Shown here piece after piece: positions 7,944-16,329 of a stretch of 64,000 nucleotides of DNA. Source of the stretch: Bacillota bacterium (GTDB lineage: Bacteria; Bacillota; Clostridia; Christensenellales; Aristaeellaceae); assembly GCA_023425025.1 (NCBI GenBank), contig JAFADG010000047.1, forward strand, positions 1 to 64,000, in the 5' to 3' direction. Every line of letters starts with the position of its first letter. Positions within the stretch are counted from its first letter, which is position 1. Under the pieces are notes generated by a model that ran no database searches, was not told where the DNA came from, and saw only the letters and a program-made list of their open reading frames with translations. Both the position numbers and the translations under genes were made by a program.

Positions 7944-7969
7944 ACCCGACTGTCAATGGAGGTGCGATT

Positions 7970-8512
7970 ATGTCTCGAATCGGAAAACTTCCGATCACCG
8001 TCCCCAAGGGCGTGACGGTCACGGTTTCCCAGGACAACACCGTAACGGTGAAAGGTCCCAAGGGGCAGTTGTCCCAGTGGGTGAACCGGGACATTACCGT
8101 GAAACAGGAAGGGGAAATCTTGACCCTTCACCGCCCCACGGATTCCAAGCCCCACAAGGCTATGCACGGCTTGTACCGCAGTTTGGTGAATAACATGGTC
8201 GTTGGCGTCACAGAAGGCTTTGCCAAGTCTCTGGAACTCGTCGGCACCGGTTACCGCGCTCAGGCTGAAGGCAAGAAGCTGACGCTGAATGTGGGCTATT
8301 CCCATCCCGTGGTCTTTGAGGCCCCGACAAACGTCACTTTTGAAACGCCTGCCCCTACCAAGATTTTGGTCAAGGGCATCGATAAACAGCAGGTAGGCAG
8401 CCTTGCCGCCGACATCCGCGCCGTCCGCGAGCCCGAACCGTACCTCGGCAAGGGTATCAAATACGATACGGAACGGATTCGCCGCAAGGAAGGCAAGACC
8501 GGCAAGAAGTAA
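7970..8512 (+). CDS. rplF: 50S ribosomal protein L6
   Basis: 180 residues, two repeated alpha-beta domains, located near the GTPase-associated centre. It opens SRIGKLPITVPKGVTVT and contains the C-terminal signature VREPEPYLGKGIKYDTERIR. ATG 7970 follows TGGAGGTG. A longer frame from 7814 is an extension across rpsH. Confidence 0.99.
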   Translation: MSRIGKLPITVPKGVTVTVSQDNTVTVKGPKGQLSQWVNRDITVKQEGEILTLHRPTDSKPHKAMHGLYRSLVNNMVVGVTEGFAKSLELVGTGYRAQAEGKKLTLNVGYSHPVVFEAPTNVTFETPAPTKILVKGIDKQQVGSLAADIRAVREPEPYLGKGIKYDTERIRRKEGKTGKK

Positions 8513-8530
8513 GAAAGGGAGTGAACGCAT

Positions 8531-8899
8531 ATGTTCAATAAGCGTGACCGCAACGAGATCCGCGTGATCCGCCATGCGCGCGTCCGCAAAAAGATCAGCG
8601 GCACCCCGGATATGCCGCGTCTTTCCGTGTATCGCAGCTTAAACCATATCTACGCCCAGGTGATTGACGATACCAAGGGCATCACGCTGGTATCCGCCTC
8701 CACGGTGGATCCCAACCTGAAGGGCCAGTTGGAGGAAGCCAGCAAGAAGGGCGCTTCCAAGCTTGTTGGCAAGCTCGTCGCCGAGCGTGCTCTCCAGGCC
8801 GGCATCAAGCAGGTGGTCTTTGACCGCGGCGGCTATGTGTATACCGGCCGTGTCGCAGAGCTGGCTGCCGGCGCCCGGGAAGCCGGGTTGGATTTCTGA
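8531..8899 (+). CDS. rplR: 50S ribosomal protein L18
   Basis: 122 residues, normal length. L18 binds 5S rRNA together with L5 and L25-type proteins. It keeps the basic N-terminus, the RLSVYRSLNHIYAQVIDD core and the terminal FDRGGYVYTGRVAELAAGAR motif. AGGGAGTG precedes ATG 8531. Confidence 0.99.
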   Translation: MFNKRDRNEIRVIRHARVRKKISGTPDMPRLSVYRSLNHIYAQVIDDTKGITLVSASTVDPNLKGQLEEASKKGASKLVGKLVAERALQAGIKQVVFDRGGYVYTGRVAELAAGAREAGLDF

Positions 8900-8918
8900 T
8901 TAGAAGGAGGAGACACGC

Positions 8919-9416
8919 ATGCAACGCTTCGAACAGGTCAGCGAATTCAAAGAAAAGCTGGTGGCTGTCAACCGCGTCGTGAAGGTCGTCAAGGGTGGCC
9001 GCAACTTCCGCTTTTCTGCGCTGGTTGTGGTGGGCGATGAAAAAGGCCGCGTAGGCGCCGGTATGGGCAAGGCCGCTGAAATCCCCGAAGCCATCCGCAA
9101 GGCGGTGGAAGACGCGAAAAAGCATCTGGTCACCGTCCCCATGAAGGGCACAACCATTCCCCACGAGGCGGTAGGCTACTATGGTACCGGCAAAGTGGTG
9201 CTCCTTCCCGCGCAGGAAGGCGCCGGCATCATCGCCGGCGGCGGCGCCCGCGCCGTGCTGGAAATGGCCGGTATTAAAGATATCCGCACCAAATCTTTTG
9301 GCACCAGCAACCCCATCAACACGGTGAAAGCCACGTTGACGGGCTTGAAAACCCTCCGTTCCGCCGAACAGGTGGCACGGCTTCGCGGCAAGACCGTGGA
9401 AGAGCTGCTGGGCTGA
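8919..9416 (+). CDS. rpsE: 30S ribosomal protein S5
   Basis: 165 residues. S5 works in decoding fidelity and mRNA unwinding at the entry channel. The double-stranded RNA-binding-like N-terminal fold contains VNRVVKVVKGGRNFRFSALV, and the C-terminal part has AGIKDIRTKSFGTSNPINTV. GAAGGAGGAG precedes ATG 8919. Confidence 0.99.
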   Translation: MQRFEQVSEFKEKLVAVNRVVKVVKGGRNFRFSALVVVGDEKGRVGAGMGKAAEIPEAIRKAVEDAKKHLVTVPMKGTTIPHEAVGYYGTGKVVLLPAQEGAGIIAGGGARAVLEMAGIKDIRTKSFGTSNPINTVKATLTGLKTLRSAEQVARLRGKTVEELLG

Positions 9417-9429
9417 GGAGGAAAAGACA

Positions 9430-9612
9430 ATGAAACTGAAAGTCACATTGATCAAATCTCCCATTTCCAGCCTGCAAAAGCACATTGACACCGTAAAGGC
9501 CCTTGGCCTGCACAAGGTAGGCCACAGCGTCATCAAGGAAGACAACGCCTGCATCCGTGGCCAGATCTTCCGGGTGAAGCATATGGTCACCGTGGAAGAA
9601 ATCAGCGAATAA
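9430..9612 (+). CDS. rpmD: 50S ribosomal protein L30
   Basis: 60 residues, the usual small bacterial L30. It contains LKVTLIKSPISSLQKHIDTV and ends with the VKHMVTVEEIS motif. The ribosome binding site GAGGAGG lies at the end of rpsE. Spacing to rplO is 11 bases. Confidence 0.98.
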   Translation: MKLKVTLIKSPISSLQKHIDTVKALGLHKVGHSVIKEDNACIRGQIFRVKHMVTVEEISE

Positions 9613-9623
9613 GGAGGCAACCC

Positions 9624-10064
9624 ATGAAACTGCACGAGTTGAGACCCGCTCCGGGTTCCACCACCGCTCCCAAGCGTTTGGGCCGCGGCACGGGCTCGGG
9701 CCTTGGCAAAACCTCCGGCAAGGGCCACAAGGGTGCCCGTGCCCGCTCCGGCGGCGGCAAGGGACCCGGCTTTGAAGGCGGACAGATGCCTTTTGTGCGC
9801 CGCGTTCCCAAGCGCGGTTTCACCAATATCTTCGGCAAGGAATATGTAACTGTTAACGTAGAGCGCCTGGATATTTTCGAAGATGGAGCTGTGGTTACTG
9901 TTGAGTCCCTCATGAGCGCCGGCATCATCAAGAAGACCCTGGACGGCGTGAAGATTCTGGGCGGCGGCGAACTGACCCGGAAACTGACTGTGAAGGCGGA
10001 CAAGTTCACGGATTCTGCCAAAGAAAAAATCGAGGCTCTCGGCGGGAAAGCCGAGGTGATCTGA
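9624..10064 (+). CDS. rplO: 50S ribosomal protein L15
   Basis: 146 residues, normal. The basic glycine-rich N-terminal arm (GRGTGSGLGKTSGKGHKGAR) reaches into 23S rRNA. The GFEGGQMPFVRRVPKRGF signature follows. AAGGAGG precedes ATG 9624. The stop lies one base before the secY start. Confidence 0.99.
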   Translation: MKLHELRPAPGSTTAPKRLGRGTGSGLGKTSGKGHKGARARSGGGKGPGFEGGQMPFVRRVPKRGFTNIFGKEYVTVNVERLDIFEDGAVVTVESLMSAGIIKKTLDGVKILGGGELTRKLTVKADKFTDSAKEKIEALGGKAEVI

Positions 10065-10065
10065 G

Positions 10066-11325
10066 ATGTGGGAAACTCTCAAAAACGCCTGGCGCGTAGA
10101 TGATCTGCGCAAGAAGATCCTTTACACCTTGGGCATGCTGCTGATCTTCCGTGTCGTGGGCGTTATTACCGCCCCCGGCATAGACGCCGCGCGGCTTGGC
10201 CAGGAGACGGCCAATCTGCCTTTGCTGGACCTGGTGAACATGATGACCGGTAATGCTTTCTCCCAGATGACCATCATGGCCATGGGCATTACCCCCTACA
10301 TCAACGCCTCCATTATCATGCAGCTGCTAACCATCGCCATCCCGGCGCTGGAGCGGATGCAAAAAGAAGGCGAAGAGGGCCGCAAGCGCATTGCGACCAT
10401 TACCAGGTATGTGACCATCGCTCTGGCTGTTGTCCAGGCCATCGGCCTGGTGGCTGGCCTTGGTTACATCAAGCCCGGCTGGTTCAACTATGTTCTGGTC
10501 GGCATCAGCATGTCCGGCGGTACTGCCCTGGCCATGTGGATTGGCGAACGCATCAACGAAAAGGGCATCGGCAACGGTACCTCTCTGCTGATCTTCGCCG
10601 GTATCGTGAACAACCTGTTCACCGGTTTTGTCAATGGCATCGGCAGCGCCAAGACCGCGACCGACTGGCTTGCAGTGATTGCTGTTCTGCTGGTCGCCGT
10701 GGTGATGATCGCTCTGGTGACCTTTGTAGACAAAGGCGAACGCCGCATCCCCGTTCAGTATGCCAAGCGCGTGGTAGGCCGTAAGATGTACGGCGGCCAG
10801 AGTACCCACATTCCCATGAAGGTGAACTCCACCGGCGTCCTGCCGCTGATCTTCGCTTATTCCTTCATGGCTTTCCCCGGCACCATCATTCAATTGATCG
10901 GCGGTCCCAACAGCAGCGCTGCCAATTGGTGGAATACGTACATGGGCAGCTATGCGCCTGCGCATATGCTCGTTACCGGCCTGCTGATCATCGCTTTTGC
11001 GTTCTTCTATACCTCCATCAGCTTCAACCCGCAGGATATCAGCAAGAACATCCAGCAGCAGGGCGGCCTGATCCCCGGCATCCGTTCGGGCAAGAACACG
11101 GTTGACTTCCTGCAGCGCTCCAGCACCCGCCTGACGCTGTTTGCCGGCTTGTTCCTTGCGATTCTGGCGACGATTCCCAACCTTCTGACGATGAATCTCC
11201 GTACGACGACGGCGCAGGTTCCCTTTGCGGCTTCATCGCTGCTGATCGCCGTCAGCGTAGCCCTGGAGACCACCCGTCAGATGGAAAGCCAGCTGACCAT
11301 GAGGCACTATAAAGGATTCCTATAA
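10066..11325 (+). CDS. secY: Preprotein translocase channel subunit SecY
   Basis: 419 residues with the ten hydrophobic segments expected of SecY, the pore of the Sec translocon. Family signatures include GITPYINASIIMQLL (second segment region) and the C-terminal SISFNPQDISKNIQQQGG loop. It begins one base after rplO and has no strong ribosome binding site of its own beyond AGCCGAGGTG, so translation is probably coupled. As in most bacteria it links the spc cluster to adk and map. Confidence 0.99.
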   Translation: MWETLKNAWRVDDLRKKILYTLGMLLIFRVVGVITAPGIDAARLGQETANLPLLDLVNMMTGNAFSQMTIMAMGITPYINASIIMQLLTIAIPALERMQKEGEEGRKRIATITRYVTIALAVVQAIGLVAGLGYIKPGWFNYVLVGISMSGGTALAMWIGERINEKGIGNGTSLLIFAGIVNNLFTGFVNGIGSAKTATDWLAVIAVLLVAVVMIALVTFVDKGERRIPVQYAKRVVGRKMYGGQSTHIPMKVNSTGVLPLIFAYSFMAFPGTIIQLIGGPNSSAANWWNTYMGSYAPAHMLVTGLLIIAFAFFYTSISFNPQDISKNIQQQGGLIPGIRSGKNTVDFLQRSSTRLTLFAGLFLAILATIPNLLTMNLRTTTAQVPFAASSLLIAVSVALETTRQMESQLTMRHYKGFL

Positions 11326-11445
11326 AAAGTCTTTCGGGTCATGCCTGCCCTGCCGTGCTTGCGCGGAAAAAGGGCGGCATGATGCCGGGGGACTGCGCAT
11401 ATGGTAGATGAAGTGTCCTGCCTCGATAAGGAAGGAACAAATCAA

Positions 11446-12075
11446 ATGAACATGATCTTTCTTGGCCCTCCCGGGGCCGGAAAAGGGACCCAGGCGCAAA
11501 GGATTTGCGCAAAGCTGAATATTCCCCAAATCTCTACCGGTGACATTCTGCGCCGGGCCATCCGCGAGGGCACGGAAGTCGGCTTGAAGGCGAAAGCCTT
11601 CATCGATGCCGGGCAGCTCGTTCCCGACGAAGTCGTGATCGCCATCGTGGCGGAGCGGCTGAAGGAAAGCGACTGTGCAAACGGTTATATTCTGGACGGC
11701 TTTCCCCGGACAGTACCCCAGGCCGAGGCGCTGAAGGCCATTGCCAGGATCGATGCGGTGCTGAATCTGGATGTACCGGATGAAGACCTGATCAACCGCC
11801 TCTCCGGCCGCCGCGTATGCGTAAAGTGCGGCGCCACTTACCACCTGAACCATTTGGATGGGAAGGCGGATTGCGCCGCCTGCGGTGAGAAACTGATCCA
11901 GCGGGATGACGACAAGGCGGAAACCGTTATGAACAGGCTGGCGGTGTACCACCGGCAGACTGCACCGCTGGTTCAGTTTTACACGGGCGAAGGCCTCATA
12001 AAGACCGTCAGCGGCGCCCAGGGGATGGATGAGACGTTCGCGGACATCCTGACCATTTTAGGGGTCGAATCATGA
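11446..12075 (+). CDS. adk: Adenylate kinase
   Basis: 209 residues. Adenylate kinase interconverts ATP + AMP and 2 ADP. The P-loop is GPPGAGKGTQ, and LDGFPRTVPQAE marks the AMP-binding side. The LID carries four cysteines in CVKC and CAAC pairs, the zinc-binding form common in Gram-positives. ATG 11446 is chosen for AAGGAAGG about 10 bases upstream; an ATG at 11401 has none and adds non-family residues. About 120 bases separate it from secY. It overlaps map by four bases. Confidence 0.97.
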   Translation: MNMIFLGPPGAGKGTQAQRICAKLNIPQISTGDILRRAIREGTEVGLKAKAFIDAGQLVPDEVVIAIVAERLKESDCANGYILDGFPRTVPQAEALKAIARIDAVLNLDVPDEDLINRLSGRRVCVKCGATYHLNHLDGKADCAACGEKLIQRDDDKAETVMNRLAVYHRQTAPLVQFYTGEGLIKTVSGAQGMDETFADILTILGVES

Positions 12076-12848
12076 TATATCTGAAAAATCCTGAGCAGAT
12101 CGGCAAAATGCGGGAGGCTGGCGCCATCCTGTACGAAGTCTTGCAAAAGCTTCGCGATGCCGTAAAGCCGGGGGTGACCACGGCTGCGCTGGATGTGTAT
12201 GCCGAGCAGCTGATACGCAAGCACAAGGCCGTCCCCTCCTTCCTTCATTACCATGGATACCCGGCTACGCTGTGCACCAGCGTGGACCATGAGGTGGTGC
12301 ATGGCATTCCCAGCGAGGATGTGGTATTGCAGGAAGGCTCCATCATCAGCGTCGATTGCGGGCTGGTGCTGGACGGCTGGCAGGCGGACAGCGCCTTTAC
12401 CATCGGGGTGGGCGAAATTTCCGCTCAAGCCGCTTCACTCATTGAAACCACCGAGCAATGCTTCTGGAAAGGTGTTGCCAAGGCCGTGGCCGGCAACCGC
12501 CTGGGCGATATCGGCCATGCGGTGCAGACCTGGGCGGAAGCCCATGGGTACTCCGTCATCCGCGACCTGACCGGTCATGGCATCGGCAGGGCAATGCATG
12601 AGGAACCCAGCGTGTTCAACTTTGGCGAGGCGGGCCATGGTATCCGTTTGCGCAAGGGAATGACGCTGGCCATTGAGCCGATGATCGCCATCGGGAACTG
12701 GCCGGTAGAGGAATCAGCCAATGGCTGGACCTTTTCCACCAAAGACAGAAGCCTTGCGGCACATTACGAGCATACCATTGCGATTGCAGACGGTCTGCCT
12801 GAAATTTTGACTCTTCCCGGGTTTACCTGGAAGGAGGAGGACGCGTGA
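12072..12848 (+). CDS. map: Methionine aminopeptidase, type I
   Basis: 258 residues. This enzyme removes initiator methionine from nascent proteins. The metal ligands sit in SVDCGLVLDGWQADSAFT (two Asp), GHGIGRAMHEEPS (His), IEPMI (Glu) and the C-terminal EHTIAI (Glu). It overlaps adk by four bases and the next gene by four bases, so the three should be cotranslated. Confidence 0.98.
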   Translation: MIYLKNPEQIGKMREAGAILYEVLQKLRDAVKPGVTTAALDVYAEQLIRKHKAVPSFLHYHGYPATLCTSVDHEVVHGIPSEDVVLQEGSIISVDCGLVLDGWQADSAFTIGVGEISAQAASLIETTEQCFWKGVAKAVAGNRLGDIGHAVQTWAEAHGYSVIRDLTGHGIGRAMHEEPSVFNFGEAGHGIRLRKGMTLAIEPMIAIGNWPVEESANGWTFSTKDRSLAAHYEHTIAIADGLPEILTLPGFTWKEEDA

Positions 12849-13156
12849 AGCCCATACCCTTTGAAGTTGGGCGCGTAGTGGAGTCCACACAGGGGCGGGA
12901 CCGCGGACGGCTGTTTGTTGTAATATCCGTGGTGGATGACGATTTTGTTTTGATGGCGGACGGGGATCTGCGAAGGGGCGAGCGTCCCAAGCGCAAGAAG
13001 ATCAAGCACTTGCACGCAAAGCCTCACCTCTTCCCGGAAATCGCCGCAAAGCTTACTCGCCAGGCTGCCGTTTCCGACAGCGAACTTCGCAAGGCGTTAC
13101 AGGCGGTTAAGGAACTGACCACAAGCAAGGAGGGTTGCGGACTTGTCCAAGAATGA
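12845..13156 (+). CDS. KOW-domain RNA-binding protein, L14e/L6e/L27e-like
   Basis: 103 residues. The N-terminal half holds a KOW-type motif (FEVGRVVESTQGRDRGRLFV) similar to archaeal/eukaryotic L14e-like proteins. Genes of this type occupy the same place, between map and infA, in many Clostridia. The C-terminal half is basic and then helical. It overlaps map by four bases and infA by 14 bases. A role on the ribosome or in RNA binding is inferred from domain and position only. Confidence 0.9.
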   Translation: MKPIPFEVGRVVESTQGRDRGRLFVVISVVDDDFVLMADGDLRRGERPKRKKIKHLHAKPHLFPEIAAKLTRQAAVSDSELRKALQAVKELTTSKEGCGLVQE

Positions 13157-13364
13157 TGTCATTGAAATGGAAGGCCACGTGATTGAGGCGCTTCCCAACG
13201 CAATGTTCCAGGTGGAGCTGCCCAATGGCCATCGTATCATGGCCCATATCTCGGGCAAAATGCGCATGAACTTCATCCGCATCTACCCTGGTGATAAAGT
13301 CACCATTGAACTTTCTCCCTACGACCTCACCCGAGGCCGCATCACCTGGCGCAGCAAGGGCTGA
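13143..13364 (+). CDS. infA: Translation initiation factor IF-1
   Basis: 73 residues, an OB-fold factor that binds the 30S A site during initiation. The sequence follows the family closely (DVIEMEGHVIEALPNAMFQV, then LSPYDLTRGRITWRSKG). The start is TTG 13143, placed 9 bases after AAGGAGG and giving the expected MSKNDVIE; the next in-frame ATG would remove conserved residues. The start lies inside the 3' end of the KOW gene. Confidence 0.97.
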   Translation: MSKNDVIEMEGHVIEALPNAMFQVELPNGHRIMAHISGKMRMNFIRIYPGDKVTIELSPYDLTRGRITWRSKG

Positions 13365-13413
13365 GCCGCCATACTAGTTACCGCCCGCCGGGCGGATGCA
13401 AGGAGGATTTCCC

Positions 13414-13527
13414 ATGAAAGTCAGGCCTTCCGTAAAGCCCATTTGCGAAAACTGCAAGATCATCAAGCGCAAAGGCCGCGTGATGGTTATCTGCGAAAAT
13501 CCCAAGCATAAGCAAAAGCAAGGTTGA
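13414..13527 (+). CDS. rpmJ: 50S ribosomal protein L36
   Basis: 37 residues, starting MKVRPSVKPICENCKIIKRK, with the zinc-ribbon ligands Cys, Cys, Cys and His (CENC, then CENPKH). This is the zinc-containing form. GCAAGGAGGA precedes ATG 13414. It is directly followed by a repeat element that separates it from rpsM. Confidence 0.97.
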   Translation: MKVRPSVKPICENCKIIKRKGRVMVICENPKHKQKQG

Positions 13528-13675
13528 CCAGGGGCTCTGCCCCTGGACTCCGCTCAAGGGATAAAACCCCTTGAGAATCCCCATTTTGGGGATGGGCGCA
13601 GGCAAAGGATATAGCATAGACCGGGATGCCAAAGGGATTCATCCCCTTGGCAGGGTCCAGGGGCAGAGTCCCTGG
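13528..13675. repeat. 148-bp inverted-repeat element inside the ribosomal operon
   Basis: Two divergent halves of one repeat face each other. The outer hairpin CCAGGGGCTCTGCCCCTGG (13528-13546) recurs in reverse at 13657-13675 with one difference. Each half has a second hairpin: CTCAAGGG/CCCTTGAG at 13553-13575, and TGCCAAAGGG/CCCCTTGGCA at 13627-13651. The element starts at the rpmJ stop. Short GC-rich hairpin repeats of this style are scattered in Clostridia genomes; I saw no second copy in the window. It has no T run, so it is not a classical terminator. Confidence 0.8.
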
Positions 13676-13839
13676 AAAAGATGGTTGGAGCTTCGTGGGC
13701 GGCTGCATAGAGGGCAACTTCTGTGATCCACGGGCTTTTACCGATAGATTGCAACCTAATGGCTGGCGCGCTTGCGCCGAATAAGGCCCGTCCCCTTATG
13801 GGGCGGAGCTGAACCAACATTTGGAGGTGTGTTTCACAC
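13676..13839 (+). other. Gap between the repeat and rpsM
   Basis: No gene is supported. No near-consensus promoter was found, so rpsM onward probably depends on read-through from the S10 promoter. A TTGGAGGTG ribosome binding site for rpsM lies at its end. Confidence 0.5.
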
Positions 13840-14217
13840 ATGGCACGCATTCAGGGCGTTGACCTGCCCAGAGAAAAGCGGGTGGAGATCGGACTGACCT
13901 ACATCTTCGGTATCGGTTTGCCCACCTCCCAGCAGATTCTCAAAGAGACCGGCATCAGTCCCGATACCCGCGTCAAGGATCTCTCCGAACAGGAAGTTTC
14001 CAAGCTGCGCGAATATATCGAGCATAACGTGAAGACGGAAGGCGATCTTCGGCGCGAAGTGTCCTTGAACATCAAGCGTCTGGTGGAAATCGGCTGCTAT
14101 CGCGGTGTACGTCATCGCCGCGGCCTGCCCGTCCGTGGCCAGAACACCAAGCAGAACGCCCGCACCCGCAAGGGCCCCAAGAAGACGGTGGGCGGCAAGA
14201 AGAAGGCTGCGAAGTAA
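13840..14217 (+). CDS. rpsM: 30S ribosomal protein S13
   Basis: 125 residues. S13 forms the head of the 30S subunit and contacts the P-site tRNA and L5. It opens ARIQGVDLPREKRVEIGLTY and carries the basic C-terminal RHRRGLPVRGQNTKQNARTR tail. TTGGAGGTG lies upstream of ATG 13840. First gene of the alpha segment, after the inserted repeat. Confidence 0.99.
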   Translation: MARIQGVDLPREKRVEIGLTYIFGIGLPTSQQILKETGISPDTRVKDLSEQEVSKLREYIEHNVKTEGDLRREVSLNIKRLVEIGCYRGVRHRRGLPVRGQNTKQNARTRKGPKKTVGGKKKAAK

Positions 14218-14274
14218 TGCCCGCAATCGCGCAAATCATAACGACTGCCCTTTGGGGCACGGAGGGATGAATCC

Positions 14275-14676
14275 ATGGCACCTAGACAAAAGGTAAAGAA
14301 GGTTACGCGCAAGCGCCGCGAGCGCAAACTGGTGGAGCGCGGCGCCGCCCATATCCGCTCCTCCTTCAACAACACCATCGTCACCATCACCGATACCAAC
14401 GGCAACGCCCTTTCCTGGGCTTCCTCCGGCGGGCTCGGGTTTCGCGGCAGCAAAAAGTCCACGCCCTTTGCCGCGCAGATGGCTGCTGAAACCGCTGCCA
14501 AGGCAGCGATGGAGTTTGGCCTGAAGACGGTTGAAGTCTACGTAAAAGGCCCCGGCTCCGGACGTGAAGCCGCCATCCGTTCCCTCCAGGCCGCCGGTCT
14601 GGAAGTGAACATGATCAAGGATGTGACGCCCATCCCCCACAACGGATGCCGTCCGCCCAAACGCAGAAGGGTATAA
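14275..14676 (+). CDS. rpsK: 30S ribosomal protein S11
   Basis: 133 residues. S11 lies on the 30S platform near the E site. The conserved AHIRSSFNNTIVTITDTNGN and the ending DVTPIPHNGCRPPKRRRV are intact. GGAGGGATG precedes ATG 14275. A long antisense frame here is a shadow. Confidence 0.99.
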   Translation: MAPRQKVKKVTRKRRERKLVERGAAHIRSSFNNTIVTITDTNGNALSWASSGGLGFRGSKKSTPFAAQMAAETAAKAAMEFGLKTVEVYVKGPGSGREAAIRSLQAAGLEVNMIKDVTPIPHNGCRPPKRRRV

Positions 14677-14693
14677 GGAGGAGGTAACAACCT

Positions 14694-15290
14694 ATGGCGA
14701 GAAACATGCAACCCATCGCGAAGCGCTGCAGGGCACTTGATATCTCCCCTGCCATGATGGGCTATTCCAACAAAAAATCCACCCGCAACCCCGGCAAGGA
14801 CAAGCGCCGCAAGGTTAGCGAATATGCCACCCAGCTGAAGGAAAAGCAAAAGGTGCGTTTCGTGTATGGCGTGCTGGAGCGTCAGTTCCGCAACTATTAT
14901 GAGAAGGCCTCCAATATGAAGGGCGTTACCGGCGAAAACCTGCTCCAGCTGCTGGAGCGCCGCCTGGATAACGTGGTGTTCCGTCTTGGCCTTGGCAATA
15001 CCCGCCGCCATGCAAGGCAGCTGGTGACCCATAGCCACCTCCTGGTCAACGGCCAGAGCGTGAACATTCCCTCTTACGCCATCAGCGTAGGCGACGTGAT
15101 CACTATCCGGCAAAAGAGCCGTGATAGCGAGCACTTCAAGGCGCTGCGCGAAGGCAGCAAAACCCTCATTCCCAAGTGGCTGTCCTTCAACGCCGCCGAG
15201 CTCACCGGCACTGTCATCGCCCTCCCCACCCGCGAGGATATCGACCTGCCGCTGCAGGAGAACATGATCGTCGAGTTCTACTCTCGTTAA
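14694..15290 (+). CDS. rpsD: 30S ribosomal protein S4
   Basis: 198 residues. S4 starts 30S assembly and in Gram-positive and enteric bacteria can regulate r-protein genes. The S4 RNA-binding domain is ERRLDNVVFRLGLGNTRRHA. The N-terminal region lacks the four-cysteine zinc site, so this is a C-minus form. AAGGAGGAGG precedes ATG 14694. Confidence 0.99.
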   Translation: MARNMQPIAKRCRALDISPAMMGYSNKKSTRNPGKDKRRKVSEYATQLKEKQKVRFVYGVLERQFRNYYEKASNMKGVTGENLLQLLERRLDNVVFRLGLGNTRRHARQLVTHSHLLVNGQSVNIPSYAISVGDVITIRQKSRDSEHFKALREGSKTLIPKWLSFNAAELTGTVIALPTREDIDLPLQENMIVEFYSR

Positions 15291-15338
15291 TGGCAGTGAG
15301 ATTATCTCGACCGACGGTTCCATCAAGGAGGGTAAAGA

Positions 15339-16286
15339 ATGATTGAAAAATTTGAACCGGCGCGTATTGAATGCCTGGAAATGGGCGACAACAACCGCTA
15401 TGGCAAGTTTGTGGTAGAGCCCCTTGAGCGGGGTTTTGGACAAACGCTTGGCAATGCGCTTCGCCGTGTGCTGCTCTCCTCCCTTCCCGGCGTGGCGGTG
15501 TCCTCTGTGCACATCGACGGTGTGCAGCATGAGTTCTCTACCGTGCCCGGCGTGAAAGAGGATGTCACAGAGCTGATTTTGAACTTCAAGGAACTGGTGG
15601 CCAAGCTGTACAGCGATCAGCCCAAGCAGGTCTTTATCGACATGCATGGTCCCTGTGAGGTGAAGGCTGGGGACATCCGGGTCGATGACGAAGTGGAAAT
15701 CGTCAACCCCGAGCTGCATATCGCCACCCTGAACGAGGGCGCGCACCTGCAGATTCAGATTGTCCTGGACAAAGGCCGCGGTTATGTGGCCGCCGACAAG
15801 AACAAGGTCAACAATATGCCTATTGGCGTCATCCCCGTAGACTCCGTGTTTACCCCCATCAAAAAGGTAAACTACACGGTAGAGGATACCCGCGTAGGCC
15901 AGATCACTGACTATGACAAGCTGACCTTGGAAGTCTGGACGAACGGAAGCGTTATGCCGGATGAAGCCATCAGTTCGTCGGCCAAGATTTTGAGCGAGCA
16001 TCTTGCCTTGTTTGTGGGTCTTACGGACCATGTCATGCCGGTGAACTTCAACCTGCCGGAAGACGACAAAAAGGAAAAAGTGCTGGAAATGACCATTGAA
16101 GAACTGGATCTGTCTGTCCGCGCCTACAATTGCTTGAAGCGCGCCGGTATCAACAGCGTGGCGGAGCTTGTGCAGCGCAACCAGGAAGATATGATGAAGG
16201 TTCGCAACCTGGGCAGAAAGAGCCTGGAAGAAGTGGAACAAAAGCTGTCTGCCCTTGGCTTGGGTCTGCGGCCCAACGATGATTAA
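15339..16286 (+). CDS. rpoA: RNA polymerase alpha subunit
   Basis: 315 residues. The N-terminal domain (about 1-230) dimerises and nucleates the polymerase; it contains VEPLERGFGQTLGNALRRVL. The C-terminal domain (about 245-315), with NCLKRAGINSVAELV and RNLGRKSLEEVEQKL, binds UP elements and activators. AAGGAGGG precedes ATG 15339. Its place between rpsD and rplQ is standard. Confidence 0.99.
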   Translation: MIEKFEPARIECLEMGDNNRYGKFVVEPLERGFGQTLGNALRRVLLSSLPGVAVSSVHIDGVQHEFSTVPGVKEDVTELILNFKELVAKLYSDQPKQVFIDMHGPCEVKAGDIRVDDEVEIVNPELHIATLNEGAHLQIQIVLDKGRGYVAADKNKVNNMPIGVIPVDSVFTPIKKVNYTVEDTRVGQITDYDKLTLEVWTNGSVMPDEAISSSAKILSEHLALFVGLTDHVMPVNFNLPEDDKKEKVLEMTIEELDLSVRAYNCLKRAGINSVAELVQRNQEDMMKVRNLGRKSLEEVEQKLSALGLGLRPNDD

Positions 16287-16329
16287 CACGGGGCGTTTAG
16301 CGCCCATTCCGTAAAGGAGGAAACACCCC

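Noticed and set aside
13528..13675. Terminator between rpmJ and rpsM
   Set aside because: The hairpins lack T runs and no new promoter follows, so ending transcription here would silence rpsM to rplQ.
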